A DNA stretch of 64,000 nt from Ifrita kowaldi (lineage: Eukaryota; Chordata; Aves; Passeriformes; Cinclosomatidae): the NCBI GenBank assembly GCA_013398055.1, contig VZRS01007550.1:62001-126000 (forward strand). Reading direction: 5' to 3'. Numbering within the stretch: the stretch's first letter is position 1; each line of letters opens with the position of its first letter. The notes under the pieces were generated by a model. The model was not told the DNA's origin, made no database searches, and was given only the letters and a program-made list of their open reading frames with translations. The position numbers and the translations under genes were made by a program. Positions 37,412 to 48,800 of the stretch are shown in pieces.

Positions 37412-39606
37412 TAATAATGAACTCCATCAAGACTTTACATATTTTGATATAAATTATTTGTAGCATTCTTCTAACACGCCAAGAACCAACATGAGAACGC
37501 AGTAACATCTATAGTACAACACTTCTACCCAATTTTTATGGCAGAAAAATTCTAATGCTCACCACTTCATGACCTATTGGTCACAGGCATAATGCAAGAG
37601 TATCCATGTATCCATGAGGAAAACCAAAATGTTTGAGTTCTTCCTTAAGAAAATTAAGAAATGGGGAGTATTCCTTACAGCATGGAAAGCTGATGAAAAG
37701 TACTAACAGACATGGAGAGAAATCACTGAAGAAGACGACCATATTGAGCATATCATCACTGTTCAGCTGTTATGTCTGCTAACTTAAACTTTGTTTTACT
37801 GTTTTACTTACTCTGCAATATGCCCAGCTTTTACAACTACTAGTAAACCTAAAAGAAACATTATTAGACTTCTTAAAAGACAAAACAAAAGGTCAGGTAG
37901 AACACCTGTGTTCTTCAAACACTGTTCTACATCTCAACAGCACTTGTAATCTTTCACTTTATTTCTGCAAGTTGTGTTTTATGTTTTAAACTCCTAGGAT
38001 AGGATTCTTTTGATTAAATACAATAGCAGAGGATTATCCTCTTAAAGCTGAAATACAGTTATAAATTATTATTCATAAATACATGGATTTTCTACTGGGT
38101 TCCTTTCTATTTTGTTCTCCATGGAATTATGATTATTGAAAAGAATTATGTTTCCTTATTAGCAGTCAATAGCCATATATACAAACAATCTATTTTCCAC
38201 TTTTGGAAGTAGATTGTTAGGATTATGTGAAGAGTATCCAGTTCTGCTAGGATTGCTTACATAAATACATAATCCATGTGGTAGAGGCCTCTGTACTCAC
38301 CTGGAACCCTTTGCAGGATATTAAATCGTGTGAAAATTACTGTGTGAAGTGTCTCTTCTGAAATCTCGAGTCTACAATTCTCTGTATTTTGGACTAGCAA
38401 TTGCTGCACACTTTATTTAGAACTGTTCTTCAGAGAAGGGTTTTCAAGCTCCAATGTTGTACCAGAGGTTTGAACATCCACTGGCACAGAGGGCAAAGCA
38501 GAGGAGAATTTCTTCAACACCACACTTTCAGTCCAGCTGGAGTATTTTTTTTCTCACTTGGTGAAAATTCCAGCGGAGTAGAAAAACTATTTGGATACTG
38601 TATTTTCATCCTGGCAATGGTTGAAACTCCTGGTGCCCACAAACGTCCCATAATCCATCATTTAAAGCACCATTAGAACGTGGATGATTTACTACAATTT
38701 GCAAGGGGGACTATGTGTGCCTAAGTATGTAAAAGAGGCTTAGAGGATGCTTCAAGCTGGATAATCTGGTTACTTCTCTGTAACTTTAAAAATTCATTCC
38801 ATGTATTTAAACATCTGTAAACAGTTCAAAAGTTAAGCTGGCATGGTTTTGGGGGGAAGTTTTTTAGCTTTCTTTTCTGTTAAGTCTAAGTAAAGGCTTC
38901 CAATATAAGGTCAGGCTACTGCAAATCCTTAAGAATATATTAATTCCTTCATTTTTCGTTATACATAGGAGATCCATGTTTAGAAAAGAAATTATTCCTG
39001 GCACTAAAAAGGATAACAAGAAAGCAGCAGTTTGCTCAGAGTTTCCCTAAATTACTGAGCACAGCATCTGAGCAAAAAGCAGCAACTGGTTGTGAGACAG
39101 TGAAGCATCTGCTGCTGCTGCCAATTTTACCTTTTCTCTTGGAAAAAAAAATATTTTGTGGCTTCGGAACAATTCAGAGAGATTTCTTTTCAGAATACCT
39201 AGATATTTATCACCTACTTTAGCATTTATGAGACCATTTCTTAAGCACACAGGAATTTCAAGGGGTATTTCCCAAGAGTTCAGTACAGCAATTCTGAAGT
39301 CTCTGAAAATACAATGGTTCAGATAAAGAGGTGCTCAGTATGCACCTATTATTTCCATAAATATTGCTTTTCTTCCACTTTACTTTTGTTCTGGCTTTTC
39401 CTTGATTTTTTACTGGGCAACACTCAGTTTGGCGTTCTTTCTTGCTCCATGTGTGTGCACAGTGAAGGCTGAATTATATCAGAAAATACTATATTTAATT
39501 TGGAATGTACGTATGAGTGAATTTTTTATGAATTTCAGAATGTTTTCATGACAGAAACCATAAAATTCTCTCATCTAACACTGCTGAAAATGCACCCCAC
39601 AGAACT
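37412..39606. other. Unique AT-rich DNA without a recognisable gene
   Basis: I see no gene, RNA gene or transposon in this stretch. Confidence 0.65.
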
Positions 39607-39632
39607 TCAATCAATCAATCAATCAATCAATC
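39607..39632 (+). repeat. (TCAA)6.5 microsatellite
   Basis: Six and a half uninterrupted TCAA units, followed by a pyrimidine-rich stretch. Confidence 0.97.
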
Positions 39633-39980
39633 TTTCTTCCTCCTTCAACCCACTATGTTTTCCTTCTCAAAACACAATTCTTTCTCTATAAAACAAAATG
39701 GCAATGATGTATTAATTTTCACTAAATTATACTTTCTTCTTTTTTTTTTCTTACTGCCCTTTTGGTAAGCCAAAATATTGTAAAATTCTGAATATGCAAG
39801 AGATGAATGTGAAGCCTACAAAGACTTAAAAAGTGTTTTTTGTGCACGGAGGGCATAGATGTTTATTTTAATTTCCAACCAATGTATTTTTGAAAAAATA
39901 ATACAGAATTAGCATTCATTCTGTGGGGATGCACAACTGAAAGAGTTAAAAGTTTACTGTGCTCTACTGCTTGTAATGGT

Positions 39981-40067
39981 TCTCACACCTAAAATGAAAT
40001 ATAGGAATATAAATACTGCTCTCTCACACCTAAAATGAGAAACTTAACAGGAAATATAAATAGTGCT
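39981..40067 (+). repeat. Tandem duplication, 41-46 bp unit
   Basis: TCTCACACCTAAAATGA occurs at 39981 and again at 40022, directly after the first unit. Both units end in GGAATATAAATACTGCT or GGAAATATAAATAGTGCT. The second unit has a few extra bases in its middle. The arrangement shows a local duplication followed by divergence. Confidence 0.85.
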
Positions 40068-40432
40068 ACAGCCACTCTTTGCACTCTTTTGCTATGTAAT
40101 ATACAATATACGTTGAAAAATAATCAATATCTACAATAAATTTTGCCTTTACTAGGAATACATATGTACCCAAGACTATTTAAACTGCACAGGAATGGAA
40201 AATTAATGCAAAAAGTACAGGCAACATTACTATCATAAAGTTCAGATTTACCACACAATACACTAAAAATACAATAAATTGCATTTGGTTGAGCAGTTCA
40301 GAGATTTCTTCTAATGCTGTACTATTACAGATTATATATGAGCTGTAAATTTATGGATGTTCTGTACTTGGAGCACATGAATTTGTTTATAATGCTCCTC
40401 CATTATATCTGCTTTCCTGCAAGTGGTTTGTA

Positions 40433-40522
40433 GGGGTTTTTTTGGTTTTTTTTGTTTGGGGTTTTTGTTTGTTTGGATTTTTTGGTGCTTATTTTTGGGG
40501 GGTGGGGGTTTTGTTTTGTTTT
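40433..40522 (+). repeat. G/T-rich low-complexity tract
   Basis: The plus strand is almost only G and T over about 90 nt, with runs of four or more G at 40433, 40458, 40497 and 40504. The first loops are about 21 and 35 nt, too long for a textbook G-quadruplex. The frame crossing it (40442-40624) reads Phe/Gly/Val-rich low complexity and is not a gene. Confidence 0.85.
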
Positions 40523-41634
40523 AAATTTACAACAAATGGTATGTCATTATTTAGGCTACGAATGGTTCACATCTGTGACTGCACAGTGGCAAGCACCAGT
40601 GGGCCCAAATTTGCAGTAAGTTAGAACATGACCATGTATTTCGGTCAAGCCTCCACGGAATCTGCAATTAGATGTTCCACACAAAAATAGTCAGGATACT
40701 GCCCAAGTGTGTGTACAGAAAAACTGAAGATGACAAATACTGTCTCATTACAGTGCCTGGCACATTTTGTGAATTTACCTATTTCTGATGGGCCATGCTC
40801 CCATAACCCTGAGGCCATCCAGAAGATTCTCAAATCCCCAGCACAGCCACAGCTAATTCTGCGGTCCCAGGGCTTTCCAGGCAAATTAAGATTTTTGCCA
40901 TTTTACCAGGAAATAATACAGGCAAAACCAAAAATTAAGACATGCACCAATCCACCTAAACTTTGACAGTTCCTGGGATGTGCAGTTTTCAAGAAAAGCT
41001 TTCATGTTCTAAGAGATGCTCCTAAAAGAAACATGGAAACTGTACTCCCACCACCAAGTCATCTCACATTAGCAACTGCAACTCCTTTGGAAAAGCTTTC
41101 CTAGACATTTAACTACCTAATTGTTTAATCTCTGCAGATGGAAATTAATCTCAAAAAACTTACCCCTGGACTTAACCTTTTTCCTCAAATAATGACTTGA
41201 CTGTCAGAAAGGATTCTAAATGTGGCATTGCAGAGGATGGTATCTGATTATGCCCAAATTACAGCTCAAATACGTGACTTCCAATATTTTTTCTTAATGT
41301 CATCTCTGTAAATTCCCCATATTGTGTGAAAATCTGATTAGCTTCCTTCCTTTGCCTTCATCCCTGTTAAATGTTCTGACAGCTAAATCCCTACCTTCTA
41401 TTAAAGTTCTTATTAAAACCACAGCCTCTCTAACACCTCTGAAATCCTGCTGCTTTCACAGATGTAACCACATATCTTTACCACAGCTGAACTGCTGTAC
41501 TAGAGGGAAGAACTTAGACTTTTGGGTGCATTTTTTCTCTCAAAAATGTCCCCAGTTCTTAGTTCAAACTTTGCTTCTTGTTACTTCTGCAACACCTCCC
41601 CACACAGCTGCAGTTCTCTGTTCCTCAGCCTGTT
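40523..41634. other. Unique DNA without a recognisable gene
   Basis: No gene is seen. The frame that starts at 41322 runs into the CR1 element and owes its length to that element's reverse-transcriptase remnant; its first part looks like chance. Confidence 0.6.
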
Positions 41635-42232
41635 CAGAGTGTGCCTGGGTGGCCAAGGTTGCCAATGGCATCCTGGCCTGGAGCAGGAATAGCGTGGCTG
41701 GCAGGGGCAGGGTGGTGGTTGTCCCCCTGTGCTCGGCACTGGTGAGGCCACACCTCAAATACTGTGTCCAGTTTTGGGCCCCTCAGGACAAGAAGGACAT
41801 TGAGGAGCTGGAGCCCTGAGAGGGGAATGGAGCTGGGGAAGGGTCTGAAGGGTGAGAAGCCACTGAGGGAGCTGGGGGGGCTCAGCCTGGAGAAAAGGAG
41901 GCTCACTCTCTGCAACTCTCTGATGGGAGGGAGTAGCCAGGTGGGGATCAGTCTCTTCTCCCAGGGAACGAGTGGCAGGATGAGAGAAAATTGCCTAAAG
42001 TTGCACCAGGGGAGGTTTAGATTGGATATTAGGATTTTTTTCGTGGAAAAGGTTACCAAGCATTGGAACAGGCTGTCCAGGGATGTAGTTGAGTTCCCAG
42101 CCCTGGAGATGTGCAAAGACAAGTCGATGTGGCACTTATGGACATGGTGGACAAGTGGTGGACTTGGCAGCATTAATTTGCAGTCGGACTCAGTGATCTG
42201 AATCATCTCCAACCCAAATGATTCTATGATTT
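41635..42232 (+). mobile_element. CR1 LINE 3' part with end of ORF2
   Basis: This is the largest CR1 copy in the window, about 600 bp. It carries the C-terminal end of the ORF2 protein (the region after the reverse-transcriptase core) and the 3' tail. LVRPHLKYCVQFWAP is readable in one frame up to a stop at about 41817. The homologous text then continues in the next frame, with RFRLDIR and KHWNRLSRDVVEFPALE, so the gene is broken by a frameshift. GGGGAGGTTTAGATTGGAT, GAACAGGCTGTCCAGGGATG and GTGGTGGACTTGGCAG are hallmark CR1 3' words. It ends AACCCAAATGATTCTATGAT. The 5' part, with endonuclease and reverse transcriptase, is missing. It is a dead copy. Confidence 0.95.
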
Positions 42233-42336
42233 GCTTGGAAGAGAAGTGAAATACTTTTAGATAGAAGTCTTTTTATGGTATTGCTGTTTTTTTCCTGGTA
42301 ATTTTCACACAACTTGAATTTTAATTATGTTTACTG

Positions 42337-42465
42337 TGTCTGTCTGAGACAGAGTTCATTTCCTTCCAGCTGCCATATGGTGCTGTGTTTACACTGGTGA
42401 CCAAAACAATGCTGAGAACACACCATTGTTTTATTTAAGAAATCAGTGTTAAGTATATAAACTTC
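42337..42465 (+). mobile_element. Degraded LTR fragment, related to the LTR at 57.09 kb
   Basis: GAGACAGAGTTCATTTCC, then GGTGCTGTGTTT and ATGCTGAGAACACACC match the 5' part of an avian endogenous retrovirus LTR. They line up with GATAGAGTTCATTTTC and GGTGCAGTGCTGTGTTTTGG at the start of the window's other LTR. Only the first 100-130 bp of the LTR are recognisable and the rest has been lost or has diverged. No internal retroviral sequence is seen. The stretch has no coding content. Confidence 0.65.
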
Positions 42466-43220
42466 CTTATGTTTATAAATATGGTTCAAACACAGGCTAC
42501 TTAAGAAAATGAATACTTTAAAGTGTTAAGTATTGTGTAAGAATGTTCCAAGATATATACCCCCAATCACCTTCTGAGATAGAAGTTAAAAGACGAAGGT
42601 GAAGATGGAGACAGGTGCATTGAAAGAAATGCTTGCAGGTTGGCACAGGAAAACTTCAGTGCCATCTGTGACAAACAGTACCAAGCCAGTCCAAACTCTG
42701 TTACCATAAACTACAGAAATGTCTCCTACTTAGGTAAGAAGCAACTAAAAAATAAATTGCTGGCTGATGCATTTACTGCAAAACAATTATTTTAACAGAG
42801 AGTGTAAAATAATCAGTCTGGTAGGGAAAAAAAGTCAGTACTTTGACCAGATTAGTCTCAAAAAATTCATAACACAAAATGAACAGTAATACTGTATATT
42901 AGTGACAGTTATTAAAAAAATTAAATCCCCTATAGATATTCAAACCAGAATTATTTCCCTTGATAAATCAATAGGAAAATTACCAATTGACAAGGAAACT
43001 GTTCAAATAATTGTGGAAACTAACGTAGTTTCATCACTCACAGAGTTGTCAAATAGTTTAGAGGACCTCTAGTAGGTTCTTTACTGCTGAGGCTGTACAT
43101 TTTGCCTACTATGACAAGTCAAGGTAGCTTTTATAAGTCTCTTCCACATGTAAATGTGTCACAGCTTTGTGCTATGAGTCACCTTGCCCTTCTTTTAAGC
43201 TGATTTTTGGAGTGGCTGTG
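42466..43220. other. Unique AT-rich DNA between repeats
   Basis: I see no gene and no clear continuation of the LTR fragment. The stretch separates the LTR fragment from the next CR1. Confidence 0.55.
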
Positions 43221-43605
43221 CACAAGTTTGGCTTGTTCAGCCTGGAGAAGAGAAGGCTGTGGGGGGACTTTACAGCACCTTCCAGTGCCTAAAGGGGGCT
43301 ACAAGAGAGCTGGAGAGGGACTTTTCACAAGGGCATGGAGTGGTATGATGAGGGCTAATGGCTTTAAACTGAGAGTAGATTTAGATTGGATATTAAGATG
43401 AAATTCCTGCCTGTGAGGGTGGTGAGTCCCTGGCACAGGGTGCCCAGAGAAGCCGTGGCTGCCCCATCCCTGGGAGTGTCCAAGGACAGACTGGAAGGTT
43501 TGAGGTTTGGGCAATGTGGTCCTGTGGCATCCTGCCCATGGCAGGGGTTTGAAACTAGACAAACCTTGAGCTTCATTCCAGCCCAAACCATTTTATGATT
43601 CTATG
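43221..43605 (+). mobile_element. CR1 LINE 3' end, second subfamily
   Basis: TTGTTCAGCCTGGAGAAGAG, AAGGCTGTGGGGGGACTTTA, GGTTTGAGGTTTGG and GCCCATGGCAGGGGTTTG are characteristic of the CR1 group whose 3' region includes the words CCTGGCACAGGGTGCCCAG and GCCGTGGCTGCCCCATCCC. It ends GCCCAAACCATTTTATGATTCTATGG. It is truncated at its 5' end within the last part of ORF2, and indels break all frames. Its sequence differs clearly from the copy at 41.6 kb, so the two are separate insertions of different subfamilies and not a duplication. Confidence 0.93.
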
Positions 43606-45180
43606 GCAGAAATTTATCAGGACTGGACAGGCCCTTATGGCTAAAGTCCCCAGACCACAGCTTCTGAGCAAACTCTGCTCATGAAATTGTGTTACATTGA
43701 TTAATGGAATGGGAAATAATAATATGTTTTTAGAAGTTGCACTGAAGACAGAAGGAAAAAAATGCCACCAACTGGACTTGAATAAGGTACGTAATTTTAT
43801 TAGTATTACTGCTGATGTATAAATGGAGGTCGTGGATCACTGCATTTCAGTTGGACTTTCAGGTTTTTTCCTTTCTTTCCTAGTCCCTAACTGTGTCCCC
43901 AAGGTCAGCAAACTGACTTTGGCTGGAATGCTGGATTTTGCGTCACGTGCACTTGAGCACTTCAGACTGCCCACCAGCTCCCATTCACATCCTCCTCTGA
44001 AACTTGTGAACTTTGTGAACTTTATGAACTTGTGCCTTCCCGTTTTTTGTACTGAACAAAAAACCCCAACAAACTAACCCTGTTCTGTATTTTCAAGGTT
44101 ATGGAGTGACAGCTTGGTGAATAAAGATCTCCTTTCATTCCACAGTGCATGCTTTTTCATAAATCAATCGGTCATTTTGAACTATAGCCCAAAGAACAGA
44201 GGAAGTATCAGATGTGTCCATTATTAAGGTAGAAATTTTAGACAGCCCATCACTAAGAAGCTAAATTGGAATTCAGTCAACAAAAGTTGATGCTATTGAC
44301 CTCAGAAATATTAATGTTTTATGCTGCATTTTTGTAGCTCTAAGCACTAAATTTATTACCTGTTCAAAACACAAGGAAAAAAATCTGGCACGCAAATAAA
44401 GAAAACACATTTGTAAGAAAAACCTCTTGCATTCTCATGCTTCAGGAAGGATGCACAAATAACTGGGAAGAAAATTAAAAACCAAAACCACATACTATAG
44501 TCCCAAGACATGGATAACACAGTTATCTTTGCAGCTCAATGGTGACCAAAACTGCTGAAAGCTTACAAATGTTACATCATGAATCTCCTATAAATAAAAA
44601 GTCTGGGAGGTGAAGGTCAAGGTTCTGCAAGTTCCAAAAGAACCTCCTGATTTTTTATCCCACTTCACCCCAGCCTGTTAGTTTAAAATCTCTGAGGCAT
44701 ACTTAATATTACCCAAATCCCAAGCATTATTATTTCAGTTGCTCTTTAATTTAGTGAAAACATTCCTTGTGACTGAGTATGCCAGTAAATTAATGACTTC
44801 TGCTAATGTCACAGTCTCAAGAAAACCCATCATCCCATCCTCCTAACAGCAAAAATGTTCAGCAGAGCAGTAACCATATATCAATGACGTTTTTCTTACA
44901 CACATAAACACTACATAAACACCTGAAAGGTTTGATTAAAATGACACATTAGATTTGGATAGTATCTGAACAAAAATTCCTTTCAAAAAACACCAACAAT
45001 TCAAAAAATCTGTCACTCTCCTCCAGGAAACCCTAATGCGCCCATCATGGGACACATGATGATTGATGTGATTCTTATTTCTGCAATGATAATCCCAATC
45101 ACACCAATGCTTGTGCCATATTCTGAATTATATTAGGACAGATGAGTAACTCAGATTAGACAGCACTGTGGACATAAACC
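43606..45180. other. Unique DNA between CR1 copies
   Basis: I see no gene. The stretch at 43820-44080 is crossed by an 84-codon frame without recognisable content. At 44006-44029 GTGAACTTTGTGAACTTTATGAAC forms a small threefold 9-bp repeat. Confidence 0.55.
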
Positions 45181-45322
45181 ACCACCCCTGGAGGTGTTAA
45201 AAAACTGTGTGAATGTGGCATTTGGGGATGTGGTGTAGTGGTGAACATGGTGGTGGTGGGTTAATGGTTGGCCTCAGTGACCTGAAAGGTCTTTTCCAAC
45301 ATAAAGATTCTATGATTTTATG
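45181..45322 (+). mobile_element. CR1 LINE 3' end, 5'-truncated
   Basis: ACCCCTGGAGGTGTTAAAAA, TGTGGCATTTGGGGATGTGG, GTTAATGGTTGGCCTCAGTG and GAAAGGTCTTTTCCAAC, followed by GATTCTATGATTTTATG, are the last 140 bp of a CR1 element. The words GGTCTTTTCCAAC and GTTAATGGTTGG assign it to a subfamily different from the copies at 7.9 and 43.2 kb. Only 3' untranslated sequence remains. Confidence 0.93.
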
Positions 45323-45357
45323 TTACAAACCACATTTTTCCTCTTATTTACTGTAGC

Positions 45358-45376
45358 TTTTTTTTTTTTTTCCCCC
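45358..45376. repeat. Poly-T tract running into C5
   Basis: Fourteen T and then five C, just after the CR1 tail. A simple homopolymer. Confidence 0.9.
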
Positions 45377-45560
45377 TAAACCACTTCGTACATTTTTGGG
45401 AAATATTTTAATAATTGAATCCCAGGTTCTTACTGAAATGTAAGCTCCTTGTCCTGGAGTAAGTGCTGCCAGTTCTTAATACACAGCAGAGGTCCTAAGA
45501 CACCCAAAAACCTCAAGAAGCCACAAACTATTGTTTAGGGTATATATGATGAGCCAAAAA

Positions 45561-45590
45561 ATGTACGTTATGTACGTTAATGTACATTAA
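45561..45590. repeat. Three TGTACRTTAA repeats ending in a 14-bp palindrome
   Basis: TGTACGTTA, TGTACGTTAA and TGTACATTAA follow one another with a period of about 10. The last copy and the end of the second make TTAATGTACATTAA (45577-45590), which is its own reverse complement. Confidence 0.85.
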
Positions 45591-45751
45591 ACAGCAATGT
45601 TTTAAATCAACCTGGAGTACACATGTTTTTGTGCTTGGCTATTGCTTTTGGAGTACCTAAAGCTTTTAAGAATTTCCAGAATAACTGCAATTAAATCTTG
45701 TGTGATTTCCAAATGTACTGTGCTCTTCAATGGAGCTCATCCTGGTACTCA

Positions 45752-45875
45752 AGCAAAACATTCCTCGCTGGATTTTCTCATCACAGTAGATGACAGTCCT
45801 TACTTTTTGCTAGAGCAAAAAACTCCTTGATGGATTTTCTCATTGTTTATGACAGTATTTGCTTTGTCTGGGATT
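45752..45875 (+). repeat. Tandem duplication, 62-bp unit
   Basis: AGCAAAACATTCCTCGCTGG (45752) recurs as AGCAAAAAACTCCTTGATGG (45814). Both are followed by ATTTTCTCAT, then ATGACAGT, in the same order. The second copy has lost a few bases in the middle. The unit length of 62 bp is read from the two starts. Confidence 0.85.
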
Positions 45876-48800
45876 TTTAAAAGAAATAAAACTTTCAGAA
45901 TTGCAACTCAGATTGCATGAGACTGCATAGAAAATGTAAAACACAGAAGTATCTGTGAGAGATGGAATTTATGTCCAGGAATACAAAGAAAAGGAGTAAT
46001 CCATAAAGTTGAAAACAGGCTGAGATTAAGGAATGTCACATTGCTTGAAATCCCTGAGGGCAAAGACACAGAAGGCATTTTATAAAAATGCATTATTAAG
46101 GTGCTGAGGGTAGACAATTTCTACTTCCTTCTGGAACAGATCATGGAAAATAAAATGACTGAAAATGGAACAAGATGTTTCTCTCAGAAAAACAGTATTT
46201 TCTGAGCTCATTTCAGAGAAGCAAGTAATTATATGCCTCGTACACAAGAATCAAGAGATAATGCAAGCTGGTATAAAAATAATAATACAGTATGTACAGT
46301 GACATCAGAACTACAAGTTGATACAAAACATGTTAAATGCTCCAAAATAGTGCATCTTGCTTTAAAAGTGAAACTCCAAGTGCCCCTGATATTCTGTGAC
46401 GTGAATTAGCTGGGTGGAAAGAAAAAAAACAGGTTCTGAAAGTGTAGCCACTGGCAAAGCACTGATGGTTGAACTTTAGAGAGTAAAAATGCTGCTCTCC
46501 ACTGTCCCCAAGGATAGCAGACACTGTTAATGTTCTAGTTTTTCTGATTCAGGTAATCTCATACCATATTATCAGATGCTAAAGTCCATTCTGGTTCTCA
46601 CTTAAACCATAAAATTTTTGTTCCAATTTGCAAAACTGAAAATTATTTTTCCATGTATTTCACACACACAAAAAAAGTAATCGTAACACATTCCTCCAGT
46701 GTGGGAATTTTTAATATGAAACTTTATGATGTGTAACAGCTAGAATTGGATTTAAAGTAAGATAGATACTCAGTACTCAGAAAAGCAGCAGAAGGGCATA
46801 ATAATGTGTACTCATGTCACCCTTGCATCTGTTATTCCTACCCACAACACAGGCAGCTCCAGTCCCAGGAACAACTAAAATCCTTCTGACAAATCTGTAT
46901 TGCAAGGATATCCACCCATGCACGAGAGCCATTCACTTCCAGAGTGTCACAATGCCAAAACCCAGACCAAACAATAACCAAAAAGGTGAGAGACTTACCC
47001 CATTTAAGGGAAATGTTTTCCATCCTAGCTCTCCGAGGGCAGTTGTAGTATCAAGTAACACAACTGAAAATGGAAAAAGAAATTGTGTTAGTGGTATTGC
47101 TTGGATTAGACATAATAAAGTATTAAAACAGTAAGGACTGAACTTGCCATGTTAGCCAGGTATGTTTAGGCTTTCATTATCTTAACAAATGTCCCCAAAC
47201 TCTTAAAAACCCCTAAATCTTTTGCAGAAATCATTGCCAAATCACAATACACTACTGATATGTAACCATTAAAAGGTGCCTGAGTAAACATGCACATTCC
47301 TGCAATCCCTTGCCTGGAAATCTGGAAAATCTGCAGCATTAAAGCTGATAAAATAAACAGTTTCACAAGTAAGATTTTTTGATGAAACCCATAAACTTCC
47401 CAGAAATAAAGTTATACAATTTACAAATTGAGAACACAGAAAAACAAACAACTTCAGTTTCTATCTTAGCTGTAGTATCAGTGTGAAAAGCTGCTGCATA
47501 TATTTTGCATCACTTCTGTCACATTCATGTTGGCTGTTTGATATATGATAGGATGTGCATTATTGTACTTGTATATTACAATATGTTTCTGCATTGTTTT
47601 AATGTTAAATTACATCAGCTTCATTTTTCACTTCCATTCATTGATGCTAAACAAAATATTTAGCACATCAGACATTTTACCCACTGGTACTACTGCCCTC
47701 TAATGGAATTGTTTCATCCAACCCTCTAACTTCAGAAATCTAAATCAGGATTTAAGCACAAAACTAAGTAGTATATAGGGCAATTTATTTTACTTATTGA
47801 GTTGGTGTGTTTTGACTGCTGAGCTCCTCCTTGCAGCCCACTAATTCCAGTTCTTCTTTGAATGGTTAAATGATGGAGAAAAATAATTAAGCAATTAGTT
47901 TGGAACATGACCCCACTATCCATACATTTGTGGGGTTTATATTGCTGTGCACTATCTTCCACCTCTTGTCTGTCCAAATAATTAATGTACAGCTATCCAG
48001 AATGTGTTTCTATAAAGCAGTACAGCAGCAGCAGAAGCCAGGCCATGTTTTTATGCCTTATGGAAAAGGCACCTTGGGATGGACACTGAACTTGGCAGCT
48101 TATTAGAGGGAACCTGACCCAGCATCTTCCCTTCTCTTTTGTATTAGTGACAGTCACAGCTCCTCTACATTTGAATAGATGGTGACTTTTACCCTGAAAA
48201 TGAAGTTTGCTGTCTCGTCAACAGACTAACAGGCAAGTAAAAAGCTCAGCATAAACCACATAAAAACTTAATGGTTTGTGTGAAGAAATAATGGCATTCT
48301 GAAAAGGTATTCAACAAAGGGGAGTCTTCTGCTCTCCACTTCTTTACCACTTCACTGTGTGAAGCTTTGTGAACAATTTGAGTATAAATTAACCATCTTT
48401 TACACTGCTTATTTTACTTCCAAACACAGGATCACTTATCCCCATTGAGACTATTGCTGTCTTCTGCTTACTTAAAAAGCTGTGATTTACAGGTGTCAGT
48501 ATTTTCTGATTGTGTCAGGCTACCATGCTCTTGTTGGAGTCCAGAAAAGCATCTTCCCACTCGGCATTTGATGCAGCAGTTTCCTCTGTAAAACTTTTAA
48601 CTTAAAATCTACCGGGGATCTGTTACCTCCAGACAAATTAAGAAAGTGGCTTTAGATATTTCTTTTTCATAGAGAAGACCAACTGCTCAGCAGGTTTCTG
48701 AGAATATTTCAGTTCATCTTAGATATTTGTCTTCTTCTCTCCATCTCTCCCTGCCTCCTCTCTCCACCCAGAATACATTTGCTATGTATTTGGTTTTCAT

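Noticed and set aside
40433..40522. G-quadruplex in the G/T tract
   Set aside because: Loops of about 21 and 35 nt between the first G-runs exceed the usual limit; kept only as a low-complexity tract.
41634..42212. 192-codon minus-strand frame, the longest in the window
   Set aside because: It is the antisense shadow of the CR1 ORF2 end and 3' region.
42484..42496. GGTTCAAAC word resembling a tRNA B box
   Set aside because: No A box, no cloverleaf and no CC pair at the expected place.
46814..47134. 106-codon plus-strand frame
   Set aside because: There is no recognisable content or splice context.
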